DNA of 64,000 bases from Erythrobacter sp. HL-111 (GTDB lineage: Bacteria > Pseudomonadota > Alphaproteobacteria > Sphingomonadales > Sphingomonadaceae), in assembly GCF_900105095.1 (NCBI RefSeq), contig NZ_LT629743.1, positions 3,093,501 to 3,157,500 of the forward strand, given 5' to 3'. Position numbers and translations under genes: made by a program. The notes beneath the pieces were generated by a model that saw nothing but the letters and a program-made list of their open reading frames with translations, did not search any database and had not been told where the DNA came from. Numbering within the stretch: the first letter of the stretch is position 1; every line of letters starts with the position of its first letter. This document shows, one piece after another, positions 28,118 through 36,747 of the stretch.

Positions 28118-28734
28118 GCAGGCTCTTCCCGCGGCGCGTAATCCTCTATGGCGAGGCTCTGAAGGCCAGGCACGGCGAGCTTCTGGTGCGAAGCGACGAG
28201 CGCTATGCCGCCGCGCGCGACGTGTTCGGCGACGAGGTCGGTGACCGTCCCGATGGCCCCCGCATCGAGCCCCGAAAGCGGCTCGTCGAGCAGCCAGATC
28301 GGGGCTTCCCGCCCCATCAGCGCGGCGAGCGCGGCGCGCTTCTTCTGGCCGGTCGAAAGATAGCGCACCGGCACGTCGAGCAGCCGCGCGAGGCCGAGCC
28401 GAGCGTGGATCTCCCCTGCGTGCGGGCACCGGTCGATCCGCTGCCAGAACCCGAGCGCGCGGCCCAGCGGGAGGTCGGGATCGAGCGCCGGGCGTTCGTC
28501 GACGAGGCCGATCGCGCCCGCCGCCTCGACCTCGCCCGCATAGGGCCGCATGAGCCCGGCCAGCGTGCGGATCAGCGTCGTCTTGCCCGTCCCGTTGGCT
28601 CCAACGAGGTGCAGCGCCGTGCCGGGAGCAAGGTCCAGCGCCAGCCCGCGCACCAGCAGGCGGTCACCCCTGCGGCAGGCAAGGCCGCGCGCGGCAAGGC
28701 GGATGTCGGGGGAAAATCGGACAGAACCTTCCAT
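28114..28734 (-). CDS. ccmA: Heme ABC exporter ATP-binding protein CcmA
   Basis: A 206-aa ABC ATPase. Walker A reads GANGTGKTT, the signature reads [12 protein letters not shown] (the Gln-Lys-Lys-Arg form is typical of CcmA), Walker B reads [12 protein letters not shown], and a switch His is seen in ASHQK. It powers the CcmAB complex in cytochrome c biogenesis. Other ccm genes are not in the window. It is divergent from the pterin dehydratase gene 68 bases away. Confidence 0.94.
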   Translation of the reverse strand: MEGSVRFSPDIRLAARGLACRRGDRLLVRGLALDLAPGTALHLVGANGTGKTTLIRTLAGLMRPYAGEVEAAGAIGLVDERPALDPDLPLGRALGFWQRIDRCPHAGEIHARLGLARLLDVPVRYLSTGQKKRAALAALMGREAPIWLLDEPLSGLDAGAIGTVTDLVAEHVARGGIALVASHQKLAVPGLQSLAIEDYAPREEPA

Positions 28735-28802
28735 TGACCTTGTGCGTTAGGCAAAAGAGCCCCTCCTCACAAGCGACGAAACATCCAACAGGGAGCCGAA
28801 GA

Positions 28803-29093
28803 ATGGCCGTATCCGAACTCGACGAGAACGACCGCAAGGCGCTTTTAAAGGACCATCCCGACTGGGAACTGGTGAACGAGGGCAAGGCGATCCGCCGCAC
28901 CTTCCAGTTCGACGATTTCTCGCAGGCCTGGGGCTTCATGAGCCGGGTCGCCCTGCTTGCCGAGACGCAGGACCACCATCCCGAATGGTTCAACGTCTAC
29001 GCCAAGGTCGAGATCACGCTGACCACGCACGATGCCGGCGGACTGTCGATGCGCGATGCGACCATGGCGCAGGCGATCGACCGGTTGGTCTGA
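28803..29093 (+). CDS. 4a-hydroxytetrahydrobiopterin dehydratase (PCD/DCoH)
   Basis: A 96-aa pterin-4a-carbinolamine dehydratase that regenerates pterin cofactor after aromatic amino acid hydroxylation. It has the [21 protein letters not shown] helix and the catalytic His cluster [24 protein letters not shown]. The ATG at 28803 has AGGGAGC upstream. An alternative in-frame start about 70 bases earlier lacks conservation. No hydroxylase partner lies nearby. Confidence 0.92.
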   Translation: MAVSELDENDRKALLKDHPDWELVNEGKAIRRTFQFDDFSQAWGFMSRVALLAETQDHHPEWFNVYAKVEITLTTHDAGGLSMRDATMAQAIDRLV

Positions 29094-29100
29094 CGGTCCG

Positions 29101-29910
29101 TCATTTCCCGAGCAGCGCGGTGCCCGTGCGGTTCTGCCTGCGGACCTTGTTCGGGAACCAGCGCTTGGCGAAATTGAGCCGGCGGGCGGTCTTGCCGACG
29201 AGGTAGTGCAGGTCCTCGCCGTGCACCGCGTTCCAGACGGCCTCGGCGACTTCCTCGACCGGCGTGATCTCGAGCCCGGCGGCCTTCACCCTGTCGCGCA
29301 CCATCTCGTTCGAGCGGCGGTTGCCGGTCCCGTCGAGCAGCGGCGTCTCGATGAAGCTCGGGCAGATCGAGGAAACCTTGATCCCGTCCGTCGCCCATTC
29401 GGCATCGAGGCTTTCGGCGATCCCGCGCACCGCGAACTTGGTCGCGCAATAGACGCTCATGCCGGTCCCGCCCGAAATGCCCGCCGCGCTCGCGATGTTG
29501 ACCAGCGCAGAGCCGGGGGCGGTGTCGAGGAGATGCGGATAGGCCGCCTGCGCGCCGAACAGCACGCCCTTGAGATTGATGTCGAGGCAGCGCTCGATCT
29601 CGTCGGTTTCCAGTTCGGCGAGCGGCCCGCCCGTGCCGATCCCGGCATTGTTCACCACCACGTCGATCCGGCCCCCGGCGGCGGTGCGAAAGGCATTCAG
29701 CGCCTCGTCCCACATCTCCCGGTCGCGCACGTCGAGCCGGTGGGCGTATTTGAACCCGCCCGGGATCAGGCCGAGCGTGTCCTCCATGCCCTGCCGGTTG
29801 ATGTCGCCGATCCCGACGAACCAGTCCCGCTCGCCGAAATGGCGCGCGATCGCCCGGCCGATGCCGGAGGCCCCGCCGCTGATGAAGATGCTGCGCCGCT
29901 GCTCGGCCAT
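29101..29910 (-). CDS. Short-chain dehydrogenase/reductase
   Basis: A 269-aa classical SDR. The cofactor loop is SGGASGIGRAI (about 11-21), followed by NNAGIG, and the catalytic Ser/Tyr/Lys appear as NIASAAG and SVYCATKFAVRG. The conserved Asp after the second strand (GDINRQG) suggests NAD preference, which is inference. Substrate unknown. A strong ribosome-binding site (GGGAGAGGGA) supports the ATG at 29910. Convergent with the PCD gene, with only 7 bases between stops. Confidence 0.88.
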   Translation of the reverse strand: MAEQRRSIFISGGASGIGRAIARHFGERDWFVGIGDINRQGMEDTLGLIPGGFKYAHRLDVRDREMWDEALNAFRTAAGGRIDVVVNNAGIGTGGPLAELETDEIERCLDINLKGVLFGAQAAYPHLLDTAPGSALVNIASAAGISGGTGMSVYCATKFAVRGIAESLDAEWATDGIKVSSICPSFIETPLLDGTGNRRSNEMVRDRVKAAGLEITPVEEVAEAVWNAVHGEDLHYLVGKTARRLNFAKRWFPNKVRRQNRTGTALLGK

Positions 29911-29979
29911 ATCGGTCCCTCTCCCGTGGATTGCGTTTTGCAACCCTCTAGAAGCACCGGCCCTTCTTGTCAGCAGGGT

Positions 29980-32064
29980 TCAGCCCCCCACGCCGGCAAG
30001 GCCCTTCACGTGTTCCTCGCCTTCGACGATCTGCGCGCTCGACGGGGCCAGCACGTCGCCCAGCGGTTCCGCGCGGCCGCCGAGGCATTCGGCGAGGAAG
30101 TTCTCGGCGATGGCGAAGAAGGCGATGGAGTTCTCGGGCCGGGCGAAACCGTGGCCCTCGTCGGGATAGAGGACATAGGTGACGGGGATGCCCGCCTCCT
30201 TCATCGCGCCGACGATCTGGTCGCTTTCGGCCTGCTTGACGCGCGGATCGTTCGCCCCTTGCGCGATCAGCAGCGGCTTGGTGATCCGGTCGGCCTTGTA
30301 GAGCGGGCTTGCGGCGCGCAGCAGGGCGCGGCCTTCCTCGGTTTCGGGATTGCCCATGCGTTCGTGGAAGATCTTCACCATCGGCGCCCAGTAGGGCGGG
30401 ATGGTCGAAAGCAGCGTTTCGAGGTTCGAGGGACCCACGATGTCGACCCCGCAGGCGAAGGTCTCGGGCGTGAAGGCGAGCCCGGCCAGCGTCGCGTAGC
30501 CGCCATAGGACCCGCCCATGATCGCGACCTGGTCCTCGCCGGCGATGCCTTCGCCGATCGCCCAGCGGGTCGCATCGATCAGGTCGTCGTGCATCTTCAG
30601 CCCCCACTGCTTGTTCGCCGCATTGAGGAAGTCCTTGCCGAACCCGGTCGAGCCGCGGAAGTTCACCGAGAGCACGGCATAGCCGCGATTGGCGAGCATC
30701 TGGTGGATCGCATCGAACCCGTAGCTGTCGCGTGCCCACGGCCCGCCGTGGACCAGCAGCACCATCGGCACGGGGCTTTCCGGGCGGCCGTCGCCGTCCT
30801 CGTCGGAACCGGGCGGCAGGGTGAGATAGGAGGGCAGGGTCAGCCCGTCCCGGCTCGTGATCTCGATCGTGTGCATCGGCTGGAGCGGCGCGCCCTCCAG
30901 TTCTGGCCGCGAGACGTAGAACGGGGTCAGAGTCTGGGCCTTGCGATCATAGATGTAGGTAGCCGTCGGCGCGGTCAGCGGGTCGTTCCAGACGATCCAA
31001 GTCATGTCGTCGTCGGTCCGGCTGGAAATGCCGAATTCGCCGTCGAGCCGCTCGCCAAGCCAGTCGAGCGAGGCCCTGATGTCGGGATCGGTCGCGGTCC
31101 ATTCGGTCTTGAGGTAGTTGACCGACCACGCCTCGACCTCGCCGGTCTTCGGGTCGCGCATCGTGCCGCCGATATCGGCCTTGTCGTGTTCGGCGATCAG
31201 GCGGCGCTCGCCGGTCGCGGTATCCTGCGCGTAAAGCGCCGCGGTGTTGCGCCCGCGACTGTCGAGCCAGTAGAGCACGGATCCGTCGGTGGTGTAGCCG
31301 ACGGGCGAGGTGGTGAGCGAATCCTCCATCGCGCTGGTTTCGAACGGCTCTTCCTCGACCTTGCCGTCCGTCACCCGGAAATAATCGGTCCCGCCCGCTT
31401 CGTTCTGGCGCATCGCCATGCGCAGGGTGAGCGTGTCGTCGGCCATGAACCCGGCATAGGACGTGTTCTCGAACACCGGTTCCATCTCGCCGGTGTTCAT
31501 GTCGAGCAGGTGGACATCGTGGAATTGCGGGTCGCGGTTGTTGAGGCCGACGAGGATCTTGTCCTTGATCGTCTCGGAGGCGCCGACGATCTGGACGCGG
31601 GTGTTCTCGAACGGCGTCATGAGCCGTTCCTCGCCGGTCGCGATGTCGATCCGGTAGAGCAGGAAGTTCTCGTCCCCGCCCTTGTCCTGGATGTAGCCGA
31701 TGCTCTTCGCGTCCGCGGCCCAGAAATGCTGGCGGATCGGGCGTTCGACGGCATTCGTGACGACCTTCGCCGCGTCGGGATCGTCCGCCGGCGCGACCCA
31801 GATGTTGAGCACGCCCTTGCTCGGCGCGAGCCAGGACAGCCATTTGCCGTCCGGGCTGATTTGCCCCTGCGCGCGGGTGGGATTGCCGAACAGGTGGTCG
31901 CGCGGGATGATCGGGGCTTGCTCTTGCGTGGTGGTCATCGATGCTCCGGAAATCGTGGTCTTGTGGTTTGTCGCCGGGTCCGCCGAGACGAGGCCCGGCA
32001 GGCACAGGGCCGTTGCCGCGACGGCGGTGCCCAGCAGGCGGACGGTGTTCGAGATGTTCGACAT
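29980..32064 (-). CDS. Exported S9-family (prolyl oligopeptidase/acylaminoacyl) peptidase
   Basis: A 694-aa serine peptidase. A signal peptide of about 32 residues (ends LPGLVSADP) is followed by a seven-bladed beta-propeller (about 60-430) and an alpha/beta-hydrolase domain. The nucleophile is S519 in GGSYGGYA, the acid lies in GANDPRV, and the histidine is H638 in DEGHGFARPEN. It should cleave short peptides in the periplasm. An internal ATG at the end of the leader (MTTTQEQAP) could give a cytoplasmic form. Adjacent to the SDR, same strand. Confidence 0.9.
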   Translation of the reverse strand: MSNISNTVRLLGTAVAATALCLPGLVSADPATNHKTTISGASMTTTQEQAPIIPRDHLFGNPTRAQGQISPDGKWLSWLAPSKGVLNIWVAPADDPDAAKVVTNAVERPIRQHFWAADAKSIGYIQDKGGDENFLLYRIDIATGEERLMTPFENTRVQIVGASETIKDKILVGLNNRDPQFHDVHLLDMNTGEMEPVFENTSYAGFMADDTLTLRMAMRQNEAGGTDYFRVTDGKVEEEPFETSAMEDSLTTSPVGYTTDGSVLYWLDSRGRNTAALYAQDTATGERRLIAEHDKADIGGTMRDPKTGEVEAWSVNYLKTEWTATDPDIRASLDWLGERLDGEFGISSRTDDDMTWIVWNDPLTAPTATYIYDRKAQTLTPFYVSRPELEGAPLQPMHTIEITSRDGLTLPSYLTLPPGSDEDGDGRPESPVPMVLLVHGGPWARDSYGFDAIHQMLANRGYAVLSVNFRGSTGFGKDFLNAANKQWGLKMHDDLIDATRWAIGEGIAGEDQVAIMGGSYGGYATLAGLAFTPETFACGVDIVGPSNLETLLSTIPPYWAPMVKIFHERMGNPETEEGRALLRAASPLYKADRITKPLLIAQGANDPRVKQAESDQIVGAMKEAGIPVTYVLYPDEGHGFARPENSIAFFAIAENFLAECLGGRAEPLGDVLAPSSAQIVEGEEHVKGLAGVGG

Positions 32065-32448
32065 GGCGGCTTTCCTCTCCCCTTCAAGCCGGTGTGTTGT
32101 GTCGACAATACGCCATTGCCGTTTGCGATCAAGCGGTTCGGCAAGGTCAAAGCGCCGGATTGGCGCAATTGCGGGAAAAAGAGATTGCCGCGCGGAATTG
32201 AGCATAATGCTGCGATTTCAGGAGGTTGGTGGAGGTCACTCGGTCGAGCTCACTCAGTCGAGCTCGCTACTGCGACATTCCGGCAGCGCCTGGAAAGCGG
32301 TTTCTTGATGTATCCGAAAGGCAGCTGAATGACCGAATTTGGGTGGTGAACTGCCCTTCACCCTTTTCCGGCAAAGGGGTTTGCCGGCGTCGGGGTCGCA
32401 AGCGGAAGTTTCGCTTTCCGACGGAAAATGCGGATTTCGGACACCAGC
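32065..32448. other. Intergenic region upstream of the S9 peptidase
   Basis: 384 bases with no convincing gene. It contains a 14-base tandem repeat (32238-32265). It also holds an A+T-richer stretch to about 32448 with GGAAA/TTTCC-type short inverted motifs that resembles degenerate intergenic repeat DNA I associate with sphingomonads. The leftward promoter of the peptidase must lie near 32070-32200 but is not obvious. Confidence 0.5.
32238..32265. repeat. Two tandem 14-base repeats
   Basis: ACTCGGTCGAGCTC (32238-32251) is followed directly by ACTCAGTCGAGCTC (32252-32265), 13 of 14 identical. Each copy contains the palindromic GAGCTC. Function unknown. Confidence 0.85.
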
Positions 32449-33072
32449 TCAGACCGGTTCACGACTTTTCGAGTAATAGTGCCACGTGAAGATCGCCATG
32501 GCCCCGCGATGGGGCGCCCATATCTCGCCGATGGCACGGGTGTCCTTCTCCCCGGGGCGCTCCTCCATCCCGACGAGCCGCCTTACGCCTTCCTGCACGG
32601 CAAGGTCGCCCGCCGGCCAGATATCGCCGCGCCCCTCGGCGAACAGGAGGTAGATCTCCGCCGACCAGCGCCCGATGCCCTTGACCCCGGTCAGCAGCGC
32701 GATCGCCTCCTCGTCGTCCTGGGGCAGGGCATGAAGGTCGATCGCGCGCGCTTCGACGAGTTCGCAAAGGGAGCGGGCATAGCCCTGTTTCTGGCGCGAC
32801 AGGCCGCAGGCGCGAAGCGTGTCGAAATCGCGCGCCAGCAGGCTCGCCGGAGCGAAATCCCCGCCCAGCTCGGCCTCCAGCTTCGCCCACATCGAAGCTG
32901 CCGCCGCGACCGAGACCTGCTGGCCGACGATGGTGCGAAGCAGCGTGCGAAAGCCGCGTTCGCGGATGCGCGGGGCGGGATGGCCGACCCGCGCCAATGC
33001 GCGCGCGACCCGTTCGTCGCGCGCAGCGACCGCGTCCAGGGCGGCCCGCAATTGCCCTTCGTTCAGCCCCAT
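32449..33072 (-). CDS. DNA-3-methyladenine glycosylase II (AlkA-like HhH-GPD)
   Basis: A 207-aa base-excision-repair glycosylase. It has the helix-hairpin-helix [19 protein letters not shown] at 127-145 and the catalytic Asp156 in [29 protein letters not shown] is also typical. It lacks the N-terminal TBP-like domain of E. coli AlkA and the Cys cluster of the MutY/Nth group. It removes alkylated purines. Transcribed away from the ferredoxin gene. Confidence 0.92.
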   Translation of the reverse strand: MGLNEGQLRAALDAVAARDERVARALARVGHPAPRIRERGFRTLLRTIVGQQVSVAAAASMWAKLEAELGGDFAPASLLARDFDTLRACGLSRQKQGYARSLCELVEARAIDLHALPQDDEEAIALLTGVKGIGRWSAEIYLLFAEGRGDIWPAGDLAVQEGVRRLVGMEERPGEKDTRAIGEIWAPHRGAMAIFTWHYYSKSREPV

Positions 33073-33201
33073 CGAGCGCCGCTCACTCTCAAATCCCCTA
33101 ACTTGCCTAGCGTTTCAAACTGGCCTAGCAGCCCGCTTGTTTCCCGAACAGCGCGATGCCCTTCGCGCGCAACCTTTCGAACGGCAGGAGAACGAAAGCC
33201 C

Positions 33202-33519
33202 ATGCCCAAGCTGGTCGTGACCAATCGCGAAGGCGAAACGAGCGAGATCGACGTCGAGGACGGTCTGACGGTGATGGAGGCCATCCGCGACAATGGCTTC
33301 GACGAACTGCTGGCGCTGTGCGGCGGGTGCTGCTCCTGCGCGACCTGTCATGTCCACGTCGATGCGGCCTTTTCCGACAGGCTCCCGGCGATGAGCGAGG
33401 ACGAGGACGACCTGCTCGAAAGCTCCGACCACCGCACCGAAACCTCGCGCCTGTCCTGCCAGATTCCGTTCACCGACGCGCTCGACGGGCTCAAGGTGAC
33501 GATCGCGCCCGAGGACTGA
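33202..33519 (+). CDS. Adrenodoxin-type [2Fe-2S] ferredoxin
   Basis: A 105-aa ferredoxin. Cluster ligands fit C40-x5-C46-x2-C49 and C86 ([11 protein letters not shown] and RLSCQIPF). Two additional cysteines (C43, C44) lie within the loop. Proteins of this type feed electrons to cytochrome P450s or to Fe-S assembly. No reductase or P450 gene is nearby, so the partner is unknown. The ATG at 33202 is preceded by GGAGAACG. cysK follows 43 bases later. Confidence 0.93.
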   Translation: MPKLVVTNREGETSEIDVEDGLTVMEAIRDNGFDELLALCGGCCSCATCHVHVDAAFSDRLPAMSEDEDDLLESSDHRTETSRLSCQIPFTDALDGLKVTIAPED

Positions 33520-33562
33520 ACGGCGATTGCGGGCGGGGCCGGGAAGGCCTAGGTCGGCAGGC

Positions 33563-34579
33563 ATGAACATCACCGCTCCCATCGGCGACACGCTTTCGCT
33601 CATCGGCAACACCCCGCTCGTCCGGCTCCGCGGGCCGAGCGGGGCGGCGGGCTGCGACATCTGGGGCAAGTGCGAATTCGCCAATCCCGGCTCCTCGGTG
33701 AAGGACCGCGCGGCGCTCTACATGATCCGCGATGCCGAGGCGCGCGGGGAACTGAAGCCCGGCGGCACGGTGATCGAGGGGACGGCGGGGAACACCGGCA
33801 TCGGCATCGCGCTGGTCGCCAATGCGCTCGGCTACCGCACGGTCATCGTCATGCCCGACAACCAGTCGAAGGAGAAGATGGACACACTGCGCGCACTGGG
33901 CGCCGAGCTGGTCCTCGTTCCGCCGACGAAATACGCCGACCCCAATCATTTCCAGCACGTATCGCGCCGGATGGCGGAGGAGACCGCGGGCGCGGTGTGG
34001 GCCGGGCAGTTCGACAACGTCGCCAACCGCAAGGCCCATATCGAGGGCACCGCGCAGGAACTGTGGCACCAGACCGGCGGCCGGATCGACGGCTTCACCT
34101 GCGCCGCGGGCACGGGCGGAACGATCGCGGGGGTCGGCATGGGGCTCAAGGAGAAGAACCCCGACATCCGCATCGCGCTGACCGATCCGCATGGCGCGGC
34201 GCTCTACAACTACTTCGCGCACGGCGAATTGAAGGCCGAGGGCTCCTCGGTCGCGGAAGGCATCGGGCAGGGCCGGATCACCGCCAATCTCGAAGGCGCG
34301 CCGATCGACACCCAGTTCCGCATCTCGGACGAGGAAGGCCTCGTCTGGGTGGAACGCCTGCTGCGCAAGGAGGGCCTGTGCCTCGGCCTGTCCTCCGGCA
34401 TCAATGTCGCGGGCGCGATCGAACTCGGCCGGCAACTCGTCGCCGAGGGCCGCGAGAATCCCCAGGTCGCGACGATCCTGTGCGACACGGGTTTTCGCTA
34501 TCTCTCGACCCTTTACAACGCGGAATGGCTGCGTGCGAAGGGCCTGCCGGTGTTCGACTGGCTGGCAGGCGGCGCATGA
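33563..34579 (+). CDS. cysK: Cysteine synthase A (O-acetylserine sulfhydrylase)
   Basis: A 338-aa PLP beta-family enzyme making cysteine from O-acetylserine and sulfide. The PLP lysine is K47 in NPGSSVKDRAA. The substrate loop is EGTAGNTGIGIA, and the phosphate-binding loop is AAGTGGTIAGVG. It is slightly longer than E. coli CysK (about 323). The start ATG at 33563 fits the conserved N-terminus IGNTPLVRL. Its stop overlaps the next gene by ATGA. Confidence 0.94.
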   Translation: MNITAPIGDTLSLIGNTPLVRLRGPSGAAGCDIWGKCEFANPGSSVKDRAALYMIRDAEARGELKPGGTVIEGTAGNTGIGIALVANALGYRTVIVMPDNQSKEKMDTLRALGAELVLVPPTKYADPNHFQHVSRRMAEETAGAVWAGQFDNVANRKAHIEGTAQELWHQTGGRIDGFTCAAGTGGTIAGVGMGLKEKNPDIRIALTDPHGAALYNYFAHGELKAEGSSVAEGIGQGRITANLEGAPIDTQFRISDEEGLVWVERLLRKEGLCLGLSSGINVAGAIELGRQLVAEGRENPQVATILCDTGFRYLSTLYNAEWLRAKGLPVFDWLAGGA

Positions 34580-34998
34580 TGGCGCGCAGGCTCTTCGCGG
34601 CCGACCCCGGCGACCGGGGCGAGGAACCGCCCCGGGGCGCACCGCTCGGCGGGACCCGGTCCGAAGCGCTGCAGCGGCTCCAGATCGGCGTGTTCGGGAT
34701 CTGCGCGATGGTCCTGCTCGTGGGCCTCGCCAGCATCATCGGCAGCCAGGCCGACCGGGTCGAGGAAACCGCCGCGCCCGACGCCGCCCCCACGACGGAG
34801 CCGACCGCGCCCTCCGCGCAGCGCGATCCGCTGGCCGACGCGGGAGTCGTCCCCCCGACCGAGACCAAGCCCAAGCCCGAGCCCGAGCCATCGCCGGGGC
34901 CGCAATCGCGCAGCGAGCGCCCGTCCCGGTCCGCCACCCCGCCGGTCGGCGAGGGCCGGGCCGCGCCCGACCGGCCGCGCCGCGACGAGGGCGAGTGA
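34576..34998 (+). CDS. Single-pass membrane protein with Pro-rich tail, unknown function
   Basis: A 140-aa protein. It has a charged N-terminus (about 1-35), one hydrophobic helix (about 37-56, IGVFGICAMVLLVGLASII) and a long disordered tail rich in Pro, Glu, Ser and Arg (KPKPEPEPSPGPQ). The topology suggests a cytoplasmic N-terminus and periplasmic tail. No domain recognised. It is coupled to cysK through ATGATG (stop TGA within), and the DUF-type gene at 35042 follows after 43 bases. Confidence 0.7.
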   Translation: MMARRLFAADPGDRGEEPPRGAPLGGTRSEALQRLQIGVFGICAMVLLVGLASIIGSQADRVEETAAPDAAPTTEPTAPSAQRDPLADAGVVPPTETKPKPEPEPSPGPQSRSERPSRSATPPVGEGRAAPDRPRRDEGE

Positions 34999-35041
34999 TG
35001 GTCCCGCTGCACCGCGCGAGGCCGGGCTAGCCCTCGCACGG

Positions 35042-35938
35042 ATGGCGGCGATGCGTGCCAGCACCCTCCTCTTGGGCGGCCTTGCCGCGCTTCTGGTTGT
35101 CGGGCTCGCCCTGCTGCTGCCGCGGTTTCTGCTGCCGGGGGATGCGCCCGCCGCCTCCCCGCAGCCGCCCGCCGCCCCTGCCGCGGGCGTGGGACCGCGC
35201 CCTGAACTCGGGCTCCACACCGGCCTGCCGCTCCACCGCCCGCTCGACCTCGGGATCGAGGCGCTCGCCCGCGGGGAAGGCGAGGTGCCCTGGCAAAGGC
35301 GGGCGATCGAGCGCGGCTATCGCATCGTCCCGCTCGACACGCTCGCCCCCGTCCCCGGCCTCACCGGCGAGGACCCGGCGAGCGATCCCCTCGCCGCCCT
35401 GACGCGCCTCGCCGTGATCCAGCCGCGCGGCCTTTCGCCGGCCGACAACGTCGCGCTCGACGACTGGGTGCGCGCCGGGGGGCGGCTGCTGCTGGTGCTC
35501 GATCCGATGCTCACCGGGGACTATGACCTCCCGCTCGGCGATCCGCGCCGGCCGAACGCGGTCGCGCTGATCCCGCCGGTGGTGGAGCGCTGGGGGATGA
35601 AGGTCATGTTCGACGAGACGCAGGCCGCCGCGCCGCGCTTCGCCGAGTTTGCGGGCGGAACCCTGCCGCTCGCGCTCGCGGGGAGGGTGCAGCAGCGCGA
35701 GGGCGCGGGGGCGGACTGCACCTTCGCGGCCGACCGGGCCCTGGCGCGCTGCCGGGTCGGCGAGGGCAGCGTGACCCTGCTCGCCGATGCGACCCTGTTC
35801 GAACACGCCGGGCTCGCCGCCGAGGCGGGGCAGGGCGGTTCCGCGATCCTCGCGCTGTTCGACCACGCCTTTGCCTGCGACCCTGCCGGGGATTTCACGG
35901 GAAAGCCCGCGCGCTGCGCCGGGAAGGGCGGGGAATGA
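35042..35938 (+). CDS. Membrane-anchored protein resembling GldG/DUF4350 extracytoplasmic domains
   Basis: A 298-aa protein. An N-terminal helix (about 8-30) anchors a Pro/Ala linker and a periplasmic domain. The segments LAVIQPRGLSPADNVALDDWVRAGGRLLLVLDP and GSVTLLADATLFEHAG recall the GldG/IFT52-like fold in DUF4350 and ABC-associated auxiliary proteins. No ABC transporter gene lies beside it. Assignment is by pattern only. The gene starts within 43 bases of the previous membrane protein and precedes the dcw promoter region. Confidence 0.6.
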   Translation: MAAMRASTLLLGGLAALLVVGLALLLPRFLLPGDAPAASPQPPAAPAAGVGPRPELGLHTGLPLHRPLDLGIEALARGEGEVPWQRRAIERGYRIVPLDTLAPVPGLTGEDPASDPLAALTRLAVIQPRGLSPADNVALDDWVRAGGRLLLVLDPMLTGDYDLPLGDPRRPNAVALIPPVVERWGMKVMFDETQAAAPRFAEFAGGTLPLALAGRVQQREGAGADCTFAADRALARCRVGEGSVTLLADATLFEHAGLAAEAGQGGSAILALFDHAFACDPAGDFTGKPARCAGKGGE

Positions 35939-36063
35939 ACGGGAATCGTGCCCGGTTTTCAGGGTGCTTGCGGGGTTTTGTTGACCTGGTCCGATCGCTT
36001 CGGGCTCAGTGCGAATACCAAGGGGTGCGAAGAAAAGATATATAAATCATATATTTACCATCT

Positions 36064-36100
36064 AATCCCGCGAAATCCCGCAAAATCCCCTTTTCACCCG
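36064..36100. promoter_or_regulatory. Putative MraZ operator array
   Basis: Four near-identical units repeat every 10 bases: AATCCCGCGA, AATCCCGCAA, AATCCCCTTT, TCACCCGCC. On the minus strand they read GGGAN-type units separated by about 6 bases, like the TGGGA-N5 direct repeats bound by MraZ (established in E. coli). The position, about 150 bases upstream of mraZ, supports autoregulation. Orientation is opposite to transcription, so binding is inferred only. Confidence 0.6.
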
Positions 36101-36106
36101 CCTGCT

Positions 36107-36124
36107 TCCCGGATATTACCGGGA
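36107..36124. repeat. Palindrome upstream of mraZ
   Basis: TCCCGG and CCGGGA arms surround ATATTA. It sits directly after the MraZ-like array and may be another operator. Confidence 0.5.
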
Positions 36125-36252
36125 TCCATCAAACATGCCGCATTGTCCCGCGTCCCGCCTTCGAGCGCGGCGCGCCGCCCGAACGCGCGCTCGGGGGGCG
36201 AGGGGGAAGGCGTGTCGGGAGACGGCAAGCGCAAGAGGGATCGGGCAGGGGC

Positions 36253-36747
36253 GTGGCGGCTTTTTCGGGATATAACGGACAGGCCTTCTCGCCCGCCGGC
36301 GACAAGGGCCGGTTCGTCCTGCCGCCGACCTTCCGCAAGGCGGTGAAGGAAAGCTCCGGGGGCGCGCGCACGCTCTGCCTCGCGGTCCACGACAAGTATG
36401 ACTGCCTCGTCGGCTTCGGCCTCTCGCGCATCGAGGAGCTCCACCAGCAGCTCGAAAGGGAGGAGGAGCGCGCGATCCGCCTGGGACAGGGCGATTTCGA
36501 CCCCGACGTGCGCGCCCAGCAGCTTTTCGGCTTCGAACAGATCCCGTTCGACGATTCGGGCCGCTTCGTCATGCCCGAACACCTCAAGGACCTGGGCAAG
36601 ATCGGGGACGCGCTCTATTTCCACGGGGCGGGCAGGTTCTTCTTCGCCTGGAACCCGGACGAACTTGCGCGGATGGACGCGAGCTTCAAGGGCGCGCAGG
36701 CGACCTGCCGCGCGCTGATGGCCAAGGCGAGGGGAGGGGCGAAGTGA
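36253..36747 (+). CDS. mraZ: Transcriptional regulator MraZ
   Basis: A 164-aa double-AbrB-fold DNA-binding protein heading the dcw cluster. Typical blocks are [16 protein letters not shown] in the first half and [18 protein letters not shown] in the second. It forms rings and represses its own operon. The start is GTG at 36253 (alternative starts are poor). Its stop overlaps the rsmH GTG (GTGA). The array at 36064-36100 is the likely target. Confidence 0.94.
   Translation: MAAFSGYNGQAFSPAGDKGRFVLPPTFRKAVKESSGGARTLCLAVHDKYDCLVGFGLSRIEELHQQLEREEERAIRLGQGDFDPDVRAQQLFGFEQIPFDDSGRFVMPEHLKDLGKIGDALYFHGAGRFFFAWNPDELARMDASFKGAQATCRALMAKARGGAK

Larger units (their letters stand above)
35939..36252. 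other. Promoter/control region of the dcw cluster
   Basis: 314 bases with no gene. In order it has TTGACC at about 35980, an A+T island with inverted ATATAT arms at 36038-36054, a 10-base-periodic array of TCCC/ACCC motifs at 36064-36100, a perfect palindrome at 36107-36124, then G+C-rich DNA up to the mraZ GTG. This is where mraZ transcription should be controlled. Confidence 0.7.

Noticed and set aside
29032..32328. Very long plus-strand open frame of over 1000 codons
   Set aside because: It lies wholly opposite the SDR and S9 peptidase genes, which carry full catalytic motifs. The plus-strand translation is Arg/Gly/Ala-rich without structure.
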